Shown: piece by piece, positions 17,408 to 26,697 of the stretch | Layout: each line of letters starts with the position of its first letter | How positions within the stretch are numbered: the stretch's first letter is position 1 | Origin: Lysinibacillus agricola | GTDB lineage: Bacteria > Bacillota > Bacilli > Bacillales_A > Planococcaceae | Assembly: GCF_016638705.1 (NCBI RefSeq) | Contig: NZ_CP067341.1 | Span: 3,723,501 to 3,787,500, forward strand | Length of the DNA stretch: 64,000 nucleotides | Direction of reading: 5' to 3' | The notes under the pieces: model-generated | What the model was told of the DNA's origin: nothing | What the model saw: only the letters and a program-made list of their open reading frames with translations | The model's database searches: none | Program-made: the position numbers and the translations under genes

Positions 17408-18102
17408 CGTAATACTCCTCCTATCCTTCCGTTAGGAGCAAATTGCATCGTTTCCATCATCGCCCTTGCGATAGGACGCCAAGACTCGGTATCCTCCTCC
17501 ATACAATTGAACGTACCGATAAGCGCTTGCCCATCAATCGATACAAAGAACATTAAATTAAAAATCTCACCATCAATAGCAGGTGTCATGACCTCGATAA
17601 AGCCAACTGTTTTGTTATCTATTTTGATAACATCTGTATCAAACCATTCTGCTGAAGGCTGTGCTTGCTCAAGAACGTCAATCATATTTTCCTGAAACTC
17701 AGCTACACCCTCATCAGGTAAAGAATGTGATGTCTTGTTGAAGGCTAAATTGATAGTAGATGATTCATCCGTATAAATAATATTTGGTCTTCGTTCTGAC
17801 GGATATTTTAATGCGGCTAACTCAGCGGGCATGATCGAAAATATTTTCGGCATTCGGAACGAAATTTTCCCTTCCAGGACATGCTGATCAATGACCGGCA
17901 CTTCCTGCTCGTCTATATTGACAAAGTCCTTGTAAAGGTCAATTGCTTCTAGCTCAGACTGTTCCTCCTGTAAAGGCTCCTCAGGCGGCGCTTGCTCCTC
18001 TTTTAAAGCTGCCTCCTTTTGAGCTAATTCATGTTGTTCCTGCTCTCGCATTTCATTTCTAAGAGCGATAATTTGTTCATCTAAAAATTTCAACCCATTC
18101 AC
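17404..18102 (-). CDS. DcrB/Eag-like adaptor candidate
   Basis: 232 aa from a GTG at 18102; a TTG at 18093 is also well placed behind GGAAGGTG. Residues 1-75 form an acidic Glu/Gln-rich coiled coil. Residues 85-230 (PSERRPNIIYTDESSTINLA, VGFIEVMTPAIDGEIFNLMF, WRPIARAMMETMQF) have the pattern of the DcrB/DUF1795 fold, used by Eag chaperones that hold T6SS effectors or load them onto VgrG. The 4-base overlap with VgrG2 supports that role. The fold call is from pattern reading, not alignment. Confidence 0.5.
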   Translation of the reverse strand: MNGLKFLDEQIIALRNEMREQEQHELAQKEAALKEEQAPPEEPLQEEQSELEAIDLYKDFVNIDEQEVPVIDQHVLEGKISFRMPKIFSIMPAELAALKYPSERRPNIIYTDESSTINLAFNKTSHSLPDEGVAEFQENMIDVLEQAQPSAEWFDTDVIKIDNKTVGFIEVMTPAIDGEIFNLMFFVSIDGQALIGTFNCMEEDTESWRPIARAMMETMQFAPNGRIGGVLR

Positions 18103-18142
18103 CTTCCATTTCTTGAACGTTTTTTCATCAGTAGACCATCAG

Positions 18143-18928
18143 CTAGTCAACAATCATGCGCTTTGGTCGCCCTTGACTGTGCCCTGTCATACGACCACCG
18201 CGCTTTGATTCCACTAAAATACGGTTCAAGTATTTATGAATCTGACTATTAGAAAATGTTTGGTAATCAAGCTCTAGCCGATTACAAATATAGAAATCGA
18301 TTGCATCTCGTTGAACCCGCTCCTGATTTATGCACTCTAAAGCAAAAGCTATATCATACGGATTCGCTGGGCGATTTTTTAACAGCTCTCGTGCAAAATA
18401 GTGCAAAATGATTGGATGGTAAGTGCTTTTTTGAAAACCTGCATACTGACTATGAAGATAATTAACCGTATTATATTCAGTCGCAAAATCGGAAAAATCA
18501 ATATACTCTGAGCGCAGTTTGGCACCCGATTTTAATTTGAAGCGTGCTAACTCTAGCTCATTGTTTGCAAGCTCTATCGAATCATCTAGAACAATCTCTG
18601 TTGTGAGATTCCTAAAATCTAATTCATTCACTTCTTCAGCAAATCGTACTTTTAGAATCGTTTCACTTCCTGTTGCCTCATAAGGAAACTCATAGCTACT
18701 AGGCAGCGTATAGAGCTTTCCATTATGCTTGATAATGCCTTTTGTAATGATGAGGCTTGTATCTGCTACAATGATATTGGCACCCGCAATGATGCCATTA
18801 GAATAATCTTGGAAATATAAATCTAAAAATTCTCTTGGGTAATCTCGCAAATTTTCCAGCATTTCTCGCTTTAAAATGCGGCCCTTTTGAAAATGTGGAT
18901 ATTGATTGGCAAACAAGCTGTCACCCAC
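18143..18928 (-). CDS. Candidate baseplate protein
   Basis: 261 aa from a GTG, or 257 aa from the TTG at 18916, which is spaced better from AGAGGTGG. The N-terminal half is beta-rich (GIIAGANIIVADTSLIITKG, IIKHNGKLYTLPSSYEFPYE), the C-terminal half helical. The opening FQKGRILKREMLENL followed by a beta shell faintly recalls TssK or phage baseplate/fibre-collar proteins. I do not recognise a family with confidence. The basic tail GRMTGHSQGRPKRMIVD is odd. It lies between the Hsp70-like and DcrB-like genes with short gaps, clearly part of the operon. Confidence 0.45.
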   Translation of the reverse strand: MGDSLFANQYPHFQKGRILKREMLENLRDYPREFLDLYFQDYSNGIIAGANIIVADTSLIITKGIIKHNGKLYTLPSSYEFPYEATGSETILKVRFAEEVNELDFRNLTTEIVLDDSIELANNELELARFKLKSGAKLRSEYIDFSDFATEYNTVNYLHSQYAGFQKSTYHPIILHYFARELLKNRPANPYDIAFALECINQERVQRDAIDFYICNRLELDYQTFSNSQIHKYLNRILVESKRGGRMTGHSQGRPKRMIVD

Positions 18929-18951
18929 CTCTTTTCTTGTTTTTCACTGTT

Positions 18952-21600
18952 TTACTTTAATCCATCAAAGAAATCCAGCTCAGACAAATCGGTTTCGAAG
19001 GCAAAGAATTCCTTGCTTCCGATAAACAGCTGTTCGTCTTTTCTTGCTACTGGAACTACGTGGAAGCCCCAATGGTCTTCGCCTGCAAAGACAAAGAACT
19101 TCACTTCTCCATTCGTGATGGAATCCGTCTCGTCCTGCGGAATTTTATCTTGATAGTGCATTGCAATATTGTCATAAAGAACAGGTGCATAATCCTCCTG
19201 ACGATTTAAGTAAGTGTATTTATACGATGAGTGATCGTCGTTGCCTGTGAGGAAAAACTCCACCTCTTTTACACCCCATGGGCGAGAAATCGTACCGTGA
19301 ATTTGATTCAATCTTTCTAAGCTACTAATCAGTAATTTTTCCTGACGATTATGTGTAAAGGCACTGACAGCATAAGGGACAACCGGTGCATGGTTCGTCA
19401 CTTCTGTTTCAATCATGCCGATTTTCTTGGCATTTAAATAACGAAGCGCTCCCCTTAAACAAGCAAGCTTTAACTCTGGAACTTTACCGATATTTTCAGC
19501 CTTTTGTCTAAATTCAATGCTGCGTCCTGGTACAAATTCCTTTAAAGCCTCGCGAAATGCGTCTATTTTACAGGATTGTCCCGTCAATTTAATGATGGAA
19601 TAGTCACTCAGTATGCCACTCTCATAAAATTCCTCTAAAAACTCTCGCACGATATCATAAATATCCGCCTTAATGAGATGATTGATTTCTTTAATGTTGA
19701 AAAAGACATTTGGAAAGTCGTAAACTTCCTTAAATTGATTGTTTTCTACCAACGACAGGCACCAGCGATCTACTGCTGTGACATTTAAATCACTATCGTG
19801 CTGCATATCGTTATCCGCATAAAAACGACTTCTTAATATACCTGTTTTGCGGAAAAATTCCTTCTTCATCTCTTCTGCCATTTCCCATAAGAAATAATAA
19901 TTATTGCGAACACGTAGGTACTCATCACGTGTGCGATTTTCATATTCCTTAAAACGTGTAGGGATAATATATTCGGCATCTACAAAGGCTTTTTCGAATT
20001 GCTCGTACACTGCTTCAACGCCATGATCGTCTACATGTCGATAAATATCCTTACCTGGAATATCTATTAATGCATCGATATCATAATCATTTTTTCCTCG
20101 ACTATAATAGTTGGCAAAAACGATTTTCATAAATTGGAAAATGCGATAGGTAATATTGTTACCACCAAAATTCGTATCTCCATTTTCATAGGTAGTATGA
20201 ATATCAATTTTGTAAGAAATATGTCCGTCCTCTATTCGAAACTTACAAGAAGAAAGGTCTGTTGTTCCGCCTCCACAATCGATCACGAGCGCTTTATATT
20301 CCTTGCCATCGAGAAAACTATCATTCTCTATTTGATTGGCAATCGTATTATAAAGCACCGACATCCCTTCATCGAGAGCATGCTCAGTTTCGATTTGGTA
20401 TTCGGGTAAAATCGCACGAAACATATCTAAAAATTGTGTTTTCAGCTTAACGGGACTGGAAATATGTAAATGCTTGAAACGACATTTAAATTGATGCTCC
20501 GCCATTCGAATAATATAAAGCATAAACTCTCTTAAAATTTGGCTACGTGGAACAAGTGCAGTATTCCCGTTAGCATCCATCACCTCTTCCAACTTGGCAT
20601 AGTTACTAACCCATCGCTTAATACCTTGGAATTTCGTAGCCAATGATGTATAGCTATTTTTTTTCATCATTTTTAACGCTTCATAGCCGTAGTGATAGCC
20701 TACTTGGTCTGCATTTGAGCAATCTGCGACAGTCATGACCGTCGGCACTACTTCTATCCATTCGTTTTGATGAAGTGGGTCTGGAAATTGCACAAAATTG
20801 ATGCTATTTAGCTGAATTCTGTTATTTAATAGATCATGACTACAAGGAGAGGTTACATAATCACTCTCTAAATAGACACCAGCCGTAGTATTTGTTGTTC
20901 CAAAATCAATGGCAAGAATGGCATTCGTTGTTTCCAGCTGTTTCATCTCTAAATCTGGTATTGGAACCTTATAGTAATGAAGATTTGTTGGCGGAAGTGG
21001 GGTCTCCTGATAATACGTCTTACAGATATACTCAGAATCTTGCTTTCTTAAAAAAATAAAGCTGTAGTTTTTATTGTTTGTCTTCCGTATACCAATTGCT
21101 TGGTCAGCAGCGAAATAGTATTGATTTGGGACTTCGTCGTCTTTAAGGATATTAAGGATGCCGCAAAGTTCCAGCTGCTCATTGACTAGCAGTACATTAG
21201 ATTCAACAAGAAAACCGCCTGTTTCCACGAAATACTGATCGGGTTTATCAATCTTCATCCCGCTATATAAGCTCATTTTGGCAGGAATTTTAATGTCACC
21301 ATTGTCAGACATCTGCGTTTTTAAATACTCTTGCATGGCCGCTTCTACTCGTTCAAAGCCCCCATCCTTTTTTTCTCTAATGAGAGGGTTTTCTTCAGAG
21401 CCACGGTATCTTAAAATCTTGTCGATTAACTCGTCTCTTGTCAGTGTATTAATAAGCCCAGTCACAAGCTTTTCCTTATAGCAAATATTTCTAAGCTGGA
21501 AGGTTGTCATTTCCATTAGTTCTACTCGTGTATAGGTCATATATTTCTTTTCTGTATTACGCTTATTGGCATACAGCTTATATGAATAGTTAGTTGTCAT
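18952..21600 (-). CDS. Large Hsp70/actin-fold ATPase
   Basis: 882 aa. Residues 20-75 resemble a SAP-like helical unit (YTRVELMEMTTFQLRNICY). From about 228 an Hsp70-type nucleotide-binding domain runs: phosphate-1 ILAIDFGTTNTTAGVY, phosphate-2 KALVIDCGGGTTDLSS, and an adenosine motif IIKLTGQSCKIDAFREAL. The C-terminal 150 residues are beta-rich (PYAVSAFTHNRQEKLLISS) and may replace the usual substrate domain. It is much larger than DnaK (about 610 aa) and differs from it. With the DnaJ gene in the same operon it could provide ATP-driven assembly or sheath recycling, since no ClpV-type ATPase is present; that role is inference. Confidence 0.75.
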   Translation of the reverse strand: MTTNYSYKLYANKRNTEKKYMTYTRVELMEMTTFQLRNICYKEKLVTGLINTLTRDELIDKILRYRGSEENPLIREKKDGGFERVEAAMQEYLKTQMSDNGDIKIPAKMSLYSGMKIDKPDQYFVETGGFLVESNVLLVNEQLELCGILNILKDDEVPNQYYFAADQAIGIRKTNNKNYSFIFLRKQDSEYICKTYYQETPLPPTNLHYYKVPIPDLEMKQLETTNAILAIDFGTTNTTAGVYLESDYVTSPCSHDLLNNRIQLNSINFVQFPDPLHQNEWIEVVPTVMTVADCSNADQVGYHYGYEALKMMKKNSYTSLATKFQGIKRWVSNYAKLEEVMDANGNTALVPRSQILREFMLYIIRMAEHQFKCRFKHLHISSPVKLKTQFLDMFRAILPEYQIETEHALDEGMSVLYNTIANQIENDSFLDGKEYKALVIDCGGGTTDLSSCKFRIEDGHISYKIDIHTTYENGDTNFGGNNITYRIFQFMKIVFANYYSRGKNDYDIDALIDIPGKDIYRHVDDHGVEAVYEQFEKAFVDAEYIIPTRFKEYENRTRDEYLRVRNNYYFLWEMAEEMKKEFFRKTGILRSRFYADNDMQHDSDLNVTAVDRWCLSLVENNQFKEVYDFPNVFFNIKEINHLIKADIYDIVREFLEEFYESGILSDYSIIKLTGQSCKIDAFREALKEFVPGRSIEFRQKAENIGKVPELKLACLRGALRYLNAKKIGMIETEVTNHAPVVPYAVSAFTHNRQEKLLISSLERLNQIHGTISRPWGVKEVEFFLTGNDDHSSYKYTYLNRQEDYAPVLYDNIAMHYQDKIPQDETDSITNGEVKFFVFAGEDHWGFHVVPVARKDEQLFIGSKEFFAFETDLSELDFFDGLK

Positions 21601-21622
21601 TGGAATCCCTCCTCTTCCCTAT

Positions 21623-22312
21623 TTAGTAAAGAGCTATTCGATCTAGCTTCATCGTTTCCTCTGCATCAATAATGCCAAAATGATATTGCCAATAAACCTC
21701 CATATGAAAACCTATTGGCAGAAACATTTCTTGTACAAGCTGTACCTTTCGCTCATTCTGTGCTGTCTGCTTTTGACGGATGTATAAAAGCAGCTCATCC
21801 TGGTCCTCCGATTTCACATAAATCATGCAATTTTTAAAGAGCCTTTTCAGCGTATCCTTTAATAAGTAAATTTCTTCACCTGTCCGGTACAGTCTTAGCA
21901 TGTTGAGTGCAACTATTTCTTGCTCCTTTTTCGTAAAGGCATGAATATTGTCACGCACCAATGTACCAAATACATCGGCCTTGATTTCCCTTAAGATAAA
22001 ACGAATATAGAACTCTCTCTTATTCATGCCCTGCATACGATCAATTTCAGCTAAAAAATGCAATCCAGTATCTAAAAGATAATTCCTAAACTCTATATCT
22101 GAAGTATGATCAGGATGGAAAAGACCATTAAAAATTCCGTAATAGCGATAATACGGATTTACTTCAACGTGCTGGTCAACATACTGTGCATTTAATAGTT
22201 GTGGACTTAGTTCCATATAAGGTGAATAGGCTTCGGCAAGATGAAAATAAATATCCTTTTTAGAAAGTCCTTCATCCTCAGCTTTAATGAGCAAATCCCA
22301 AATATAGTTCAT
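21623..22312 (-). CDS. Uncharacterised operon protein, baseplate candidate
   Basis: 229 aa from the ATG at 22312, behind AGGTGTGTGGCT and overlapping the upstream stop as ATGA. A mostly helical, tyrosine-rich protein (VNPYYRYYGIFNGLFHPDHT) ending in a beta-like LPIGFHMEVYWQYHFGIID, reminiscent of wedge proteins where a C-terminal strand ends the chain. No membrane segment. I do not recognise the family. The stop-start overlap with the TssF-like gene suggests the two proteins act in one complex, as TssF and TssG do. Confidence 0.45.
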   Translation of the reverse strand: MNYIWDLLIKAEDEGLSKKDIYFHLAEAYSPYMELSPQLLNAQYVDQHVEVNPYYRYYGIFNGLFHPDHTSDIEFRNYLLDTGLHFLAEIDRMQGMNKREFYIRFILREIKADVFGTLVRDNIHAFTKKEQEIVALNMLRLYRTGEEIYLLKDTLKRLFKNCMIYVKSEDQDELLLYIRQKQTAQNERKVQLVQEMFLPIGFHMEVYWQYHFGIIDAEETMKLDRIALY

Positions 22313-23583
22313 AGCCACACACCTACACATTCATATTCGAAGAAATGTCGTTGCACTTCTGATACGAGGAAGCTTAAAATATCGTTTGCGATAAAGTTTC
22401 TCTCCTCATTCGCCTTAAACTTTAATAGCATCGTTTTTTTATGATTATTTTCTCCTATCACTTCCGTTAAGAATGTGTTCACAGAGTGCGTAAAGCTTGT
22501 TCCTGAGAAAGAGTCCACTATTTCGACATCTACAAGCTCAAATCGAATAGCTGCCTCAAAGGAGTTAATCATACGAGTAATTTCGCCCTTCGTTTTAACA
22601 GTAGCCGTATGCTTGTTAGCGAATTTGTGTATAAAATGCTCGATTCTTCGATTTGATACAAGCTCGTAATTTAATTTTCCGATCTTTTCATCTTCCATTT
22701 TTGCAATTTTGATTAGCTGCCAAACCCCTGACTTATCCTGGGGTGAAACAATGGTTAATTCATTGTCTGAATGTTTAACGTAACGAACATTATCCTCTTC
22801 GGCCTCAACAAGATAGCCATGCTCATTTCCAATTTTACGTACGGAAAGGACATGTTCAAAATTCACCTTATCGATAGCAGGAATGGGAAACCCGACATTT
22901 TTGACCTCATGGCGTTCAATATTCCATAGCGGAACCATATTTAGGCGTTTTTTGTCCTCATACTCTTCTAAATCAACGATTATTTCAGTAATTTCAGCAT
23001 CCTCATGTAAAGATGGGCAATCTACTAAATTGACATTAAAAAATTTATAGACGAATGGATGATTAATGGTTTTCCAAGGTAAGCCGTTTATTTGGAAGAG
23101 AGGATATAGCTTGTTCATCTCTTGTAAATAGGCCGTATTTTGAGTAAGGCTAACTTTAATCTCTACTTGTCCTTCTGTCGTTACTAGCTTTCCATTAAAG
23201 AGTCTCTGCTCAGCAAGCAACTGTTGAATTTGTAAGGAATCACATGCTAAAAATAAAGTGAACAGTACTGCTGGTTCATTGTATTTAAGTGATTCAAGCA
23301 GTTTTTTTATATGGATTGATTTACTTTCTAAATCAGCTGGTCGCATCGGGAATAAGCATTCATGAATAGGGTCAACATCCTCCTTAGAACTTAACGTCAC
23401 AAAAATATCAAACCTATTCTCAGCATCATCTATTTCATTGAATACGCGGTCTTCAAGCCTTTTGTTCATTTCATCCTGATAGTCGATTAAATTTACAAAA
23501 ACGCCACTTACAATATCCTTTAGCAGTTGACGTTGCTCTAAATCCTCTATTTTGCGTAACCGTTCAATCATGAGCTCTTTCAT
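22309..23583 (-). CDS. Candidate TssF-like baseplate protein
   Basis: 424 aa. It opens with a helical region (IERLRKIEDLEQRQLLKDIV). A middle stretch HPFVYKFFNVNLVDCPSL and later PIPAIDKVNFEHVLSVRKIG recall TssF, which has an F..N..PvvNLF segment and an EvysV segment in that order. The C-terminus FTHSVNTFLTEVIGENNHKK with a following LLKFKA strand recalls the last TssF domain. Length is below the TssF norm (about 580), so the match is partial and made by eye. Cytosolic. It starts four bases after the pseudo-phosphatase stop. Confidence 0.4.
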   Translation of the reverse strand: MKELMIERLRKIEDLEQRQLLKDIVSGVFVNLIDYQDEMNKRLEDRVFNEIDDAENRFDIFVTLSSKEDVDPIHECLFPMRPADLESKSIHIKKLLESLKYNEPAVLFTLFLACDSLQIQQLLAEQRLFNGKLVTTEGQVEIKVSLTQNTAYLQEMNKLYPLFQINGLPWKTINHPFVYKFFNVNLVDCPSLHEDAEITEIIVDLEEYEDKKRLNMVPLWNIERHEVKNVGFPIPAIDKVNFEHVLSVRKIGNEHGYLVEAEEDNVRYVKHSDNELTIVSPQDKSGVWQLIKIAKMEDEKIGKLNYELVSNRRIEHFIHKFANKHTATVKTKGEITRMINSFEAAIRFELVDVEIVDSFSGTSFTHSVNTFLTEVIGENNHKKTMLLKFKANEERNFIANDILSFLVSEVQRHFFEYECVGVWL

Positions 23584-23587
23584 CAAT

Positions 23588-25234
23588 TTATTTTCCCTCT
23601 TTCATCACTTCAGCATCAGTTGGCTCACTAGCAGCTGTCCCTTCATTCGTAGGCGGAGCTGCCTGATCAGATGGCGCTGTATCGGCAGCTGGTGCTTGAG
23701 GAGGCGGATTTAATTTATCATTGGCGTTCATAACCTTTCGCTCAAGACCTAAAACCTTCGACAGCAGCTCTGTCTCCTGATAAATTTCCTGTGCAAGTGT
23801 ATAATATTCAATTGCTTTTCCAAACTCTTGGCGTGCATAGCTCTGATCTCCGCTTTTTTCTAAGCCTTCAGCCTTTAATTCCTTCTGGGCCTTTTTCAAT
23901 TCAGCAATTTTAGCCTCTGTATCTTCTATTTTTGTCTTTATTTCAGGTTCGCCAGTATAGGCAATTGTCAGGGCTTTTTTTCTTGCCTTTTGATACGTTT
24001 CAAGTGCCCCATTGTAATCCTCTGCCTCAAATTGAAAATCTCCATCTTTCACAGCTTCAGCAATTTGTACAATGGTATCCATATTTGCGATTCTTTGTTC
24101 AACTACTGCTTTCCCAAAGTCTTTTATAAGCTTTCCTTCTTTTTTAGCCTTTTCATATGACTCTAGGGCATCGTTAAATTTACCTTCTTCCGCTGCTTTA
24201 TCTCCACTGATAATCAGATCGGTAACTCTTAATTTTTTAGCTAGTACATTTCTATGTATTGGATCCTTCAATTTTTTGGCCGCATTTCTGCCTTCACTAT
24301 ATTCCAGCAGTGCCTTATCATAAGTTCCATCTTGAAAATAAAGGTTTCCGCTCTTTTCATGATCTTTCATCTCGACGGTCAATTCAGCCATTTTTTTGGC
24401 TTGCTTTGCCTGATAAAAAATCGTGCCTCCACCTACGACCAAAGCTAGCACTAATGCAGCTGCAATCATTTTGATGTATTTCATTTTTTTCTTATTTGTT
24501 TCCTGATAAACCTTATTAGCAAATATAGCTGCGATTGTGTAATTATTGACAACCTTCTTTTGCCTGCTTAGCAGTACCTCTTCTAATACATCAATGTATT
24601 TCTCAGGCTCTTTTGCATCTTCCAACGCATCTGCCATTTCAATTTCATTGACATCCTCCCAAAAGCCGGCTGTACAAAGCACTAGTACATCGTCATCCAT
24701 TAACTTTATTTTCTTTGAAACAAAAGGCTGGAAATCTTTTGGTTTGCCAAGATAATTTAATAAATTAGTTCTTTCCTCGTGCTGGCTAATATCGAGCGAA
24801 CGGTTCCTATCATTCACTAGCTCTTGCGCCAAGCTTTGATCCGTGCTTTTAAACGTTAAAGTCCCATTACGGAAATGATATAATCTCGAATTTCCTGCAA
24901 CGGCAACAATCATCTTTGAGTAATCTGAGACGACAATGACAATACTAGCCTTCAATCTCACCCTTAAGCTTTGAGCTTGAAGAATATCTTGTGCATATTT
25001 TAAGTAATGTTTAATTCTCCGTCTGGACATGGATGGCTTTTCCATAAATTTTTCTAAAATTGCCTTTACAGCAAGCTCAGCACTACTGATTTCCTGATCT
25101 GAATCTAGCCCTTTTACAGCTACCCAGCAGGCTACATCATCCAGCTCTGTATAGGCAAAGTAATCTTTATTTTGCAAAAATGAGCCCGCTTCGGATAAAA
25201 AGCTTGTTTTAAAGTTGCTATTTTCCTTTCTCAT
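23588..25234 (-). CDS. Membrane pseudo-PP2C with TPR-like tail
   Basis: 548 aa. Residues 15-245 have the PP2C layout, but the metal-binding aspartates are missing: the ADG position reads VKG, the SDG position reads TAG (VLCTAGFWEDVNE), and the DN before the last strand reads NN (VVNNYTIAAIFA). A membrane segment spans about 255-274 (MIAAALVLALVVGGGTIFYQ). Residues 285-500 are TPR-like helical repeats (GKFNDALESYEKAKKEG, DYNGALETYQKARKKA, FGKAIEYYTLAQEIY). The proline-rich tail is disordered. So it has a dead phosphatase domain on the N-terminal side and helical repeats across the membrane or on it. It probably senses or anchors rather than catalyses. Confidence 0.75.
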   Translation of the reverse strand: MRKENSNFKTSFLSEAGSFLQNKDYFAYTELDDVACWVAVKGLDSDQEISSAELAVKAILEKFMEKPSMSRRRIKHYLKYAQDILQAQSLRVRLKASIVIVVSDYSKMIVAVAGNSRLYHFRNGTLTFKSTDQSLAQELVNDRNRSLDISQHEERTNLLNYLGKPKDFQPFVSKKIKLMDDDVLVLCTAGFWEDVNEIEMADALEDAKEPEKYIDVLEEVLLSRQKKVVNNYTIAAIFANKVYQETNKKKMKYIKMIAAALVLALVVGGGTIFYQAKQAKKMAELTVEMKDHEKSGNLYFQDGTYDKALLEYSEGRNAAKKLKDPIHRNVLAKKLRVTDLIISGDKAAEEGKFNDALESYEKAKKEGKLIKDFGKAVVEQRIANMDTIVQIAEAVKDGDFQFEAEDYNGALETYQKARKKALTIAYTGEPEIKTKIEDTEAKIAELKKAQKELKAEGLEKSGDQSYARQEFGKAIEYYTLAQEIYQETELLSKVLGLERKVMNANDKLNPPPQAPAADTAPSDQAAPPTNEGTAASEPTDAEVMKEGK

Positions 25235-25283
25235 GATTACTCCTCCTTATTTACTGACTCATTTATAGACACACGTAAAATGA

Positions 25284-26123
25284 TTACCATGTTTTTTCTA
25301 AAATAACGATGGTTGCATTATCTTGATTTTTTAAGCGTTTTTGTTCAACGGCTTTTATCATGTCTTGAGCAATATCATAGGGAGTAGCTTGCTGAGAAAG
25401 AATTTTCTCCATTTCAACCTCTGTTAAAGTATCATAGACGCCATCACTAAATAGACATACTTTATCCCCTCTATTTAGCTGAATCGGACTTTTTCCTATA
25501 TCCATATTTTTAAAGCCTTCATACCCTAAATAATTGATAAGTCTCTTTTTCAAAGGATTTTCCTGCACCTCAAGCTGAGATATTTCACCAGATATATATC
25601 GCTCAGTTAACACTGATTCAAAAATATGCTTTTGATTGATGGCCTTAAATTCTCCATTTCGAAAAATGGTAATGACACTATCTCCAACGGCTCCCCAGTG
25701 AAGAAATCCGTTATCATCAATAACGGCTGCCACTAATGTAGTACCGCCATTCGAGCCATTTAAATTTTCGACAATCATATGATTACTTGCTAAAGCGGAC
25801 TCATTAAAAAATTTTTCTAGAGTATTTAGACCGCTCAGCTTTTTAAATTCTTCAATAAATGTATTGACAGCTACCGTACTTGCCATCCTACCGTTTGCTA
25901 AACCACTGATACCATCTGCTAGGACAGCAATTATCCCATCACTCGTTTCTGCTGTAGAGAAATAATCATCTTGCTCATCACGTCTGCCAATCGTTTGACC
26001 ATTTCCGATTTCTATTTTGTTTTTTTCATTTTGTTGCGCAAGCATGTTTCGAATGATTAATAATGCAATGAGTACAACGATAAATATTACCGTAATTATG
26101 TATGGCAGTAGTTTCTGATCCAT
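25284..26123 (-). CDS. Membrane-anchored PP2C phosphatase
   Basis: 279 aa. An N-terminal membrane anchor (residues 7-24) is followed by a PP2C catalytic domain with intact motifs: GRRDEQDDYFST, IIAVLADGISGLANGRMAS, GGTTLVAAVIDDN, GAVGDSVITIFR, VCLFSDGVYDTL and KNQDNATIVILE. It dephosphorylates Ser/Thr in a Mn/Mg-dependent way. In T6SS the matching enzyme PppA reverses PpkA phosphorylation of Fha; here a kinase (31135-32043) and two FHA proteins are nearby, so the same switch is likely. Start behind GTGAGGAATGATGACAA. It is followed after 49 bases by the pseudo-phosphatase gene. Confidence 0.9.
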   Translation of the reverse strand: MDQKLLPYIITVIFIVVLIALLIIRNMLAQQNEKNKIEIGNGQTIGRRDEQDDYFSTAETSDGIIAVLADGISGLANGRMASTVAVNTFIEEFKKLSGLNTLEKFFNESALASNHMIVENLNGSNGGTTLVAAVIDDNGFLHWGAVGDSVITIFRNGEFKAINQKHIFESVLTERYISGEISQLEVQENPLKKRLINYLGYEGFKNMDIGKSPIQLNRGDKVCLFSDGVYDTLTEVEMEKILSQQATPYDIAQDMIKAVEQKRLKNQDNATIVILEKTW

Positions 26124-26129
26124 TTGTCA

Positions 26130-26657
26130 TCATTCCTCACTGTTGTTGTTTTCCCATTCAAAATGAACACCACATAAGGGAATAAAAAGAAACATACTTC
26201 TGCCTAACTGAATGACATCATACGCTGCTAACTCTGTTGGTGTATAAATCGCTTCATTATTAAGATAAGCTAACCCTGATGCATCTCCAGGAAGTAGATA
26301 AAAATTCCTTTTTTTAGGATCATAAACAATGACTGCATGGTTACGCTGAGAAATCGAATTATCACCAACAATACGAATGTGCATATCCTCAGCTCGACCA
26401 ATAAAGTTTTTTTCCGATAAAATTCGATAGTCTCGACCCATTTGAGGCCCTTCAATACAAACTAACCATCCCGTTACTGGATCAATTCCATCCATTTCTC
26501 CGAGATATGGCATTGTTTTATCATCTACCTCTGCTACAGCTGTTTGCTGACCACTAGGTCTTTGCTCCTGTTCCACCATTACATTGCAATATGGACAAAC
26601 ATTTCTATGTCTTCTAGAACTAAACATGTGACCATTTGTACATCTAATCAAACTCAT
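26130..26657 (-). CDS. Zinc-ribbon FHA-domain protein
   Basis: 175 aa. The N-terminus CTNGHMFSSRRHRNVCPYC is a Cys-His zinc ribbon. Residues 60-165 form an FHA domain with the phosphothreonine-binding pattern (NFIGRAEDMHIRIVGD, SISQRNHAVIVYD, AYLNNEAIYT). It should bind phosphothreonine on a partner made by the nearby kinase. It is soluble, ends six bases before the phosphatase start, and follows the membrane FHA gene. It is a natural equivalent of T6SS Fha, which links kinase signalling to assembly. Confidence 0.85.
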   Translation of the reverse strand: MSLIRCTNGHMFSSRRHRNVCPYCNVMVEQEQRPSGQQTAVAEVDDKTMPYLGEMDGIDPVTGWLVCIEGPQMGRDYRILSEKNFIGRAEDMHIRIVGDNSISQRNHAVIVYDPKKRNFYLLPGDASGLAYLNNEAIYTPTELAAYDVIQLGRSMFLFIPLCGVHFEWENNNSEE

Positions 26658-26697
26658 TTTCGCTATCCCCCGTCTATGTACGAATTTACTTGTCTCT

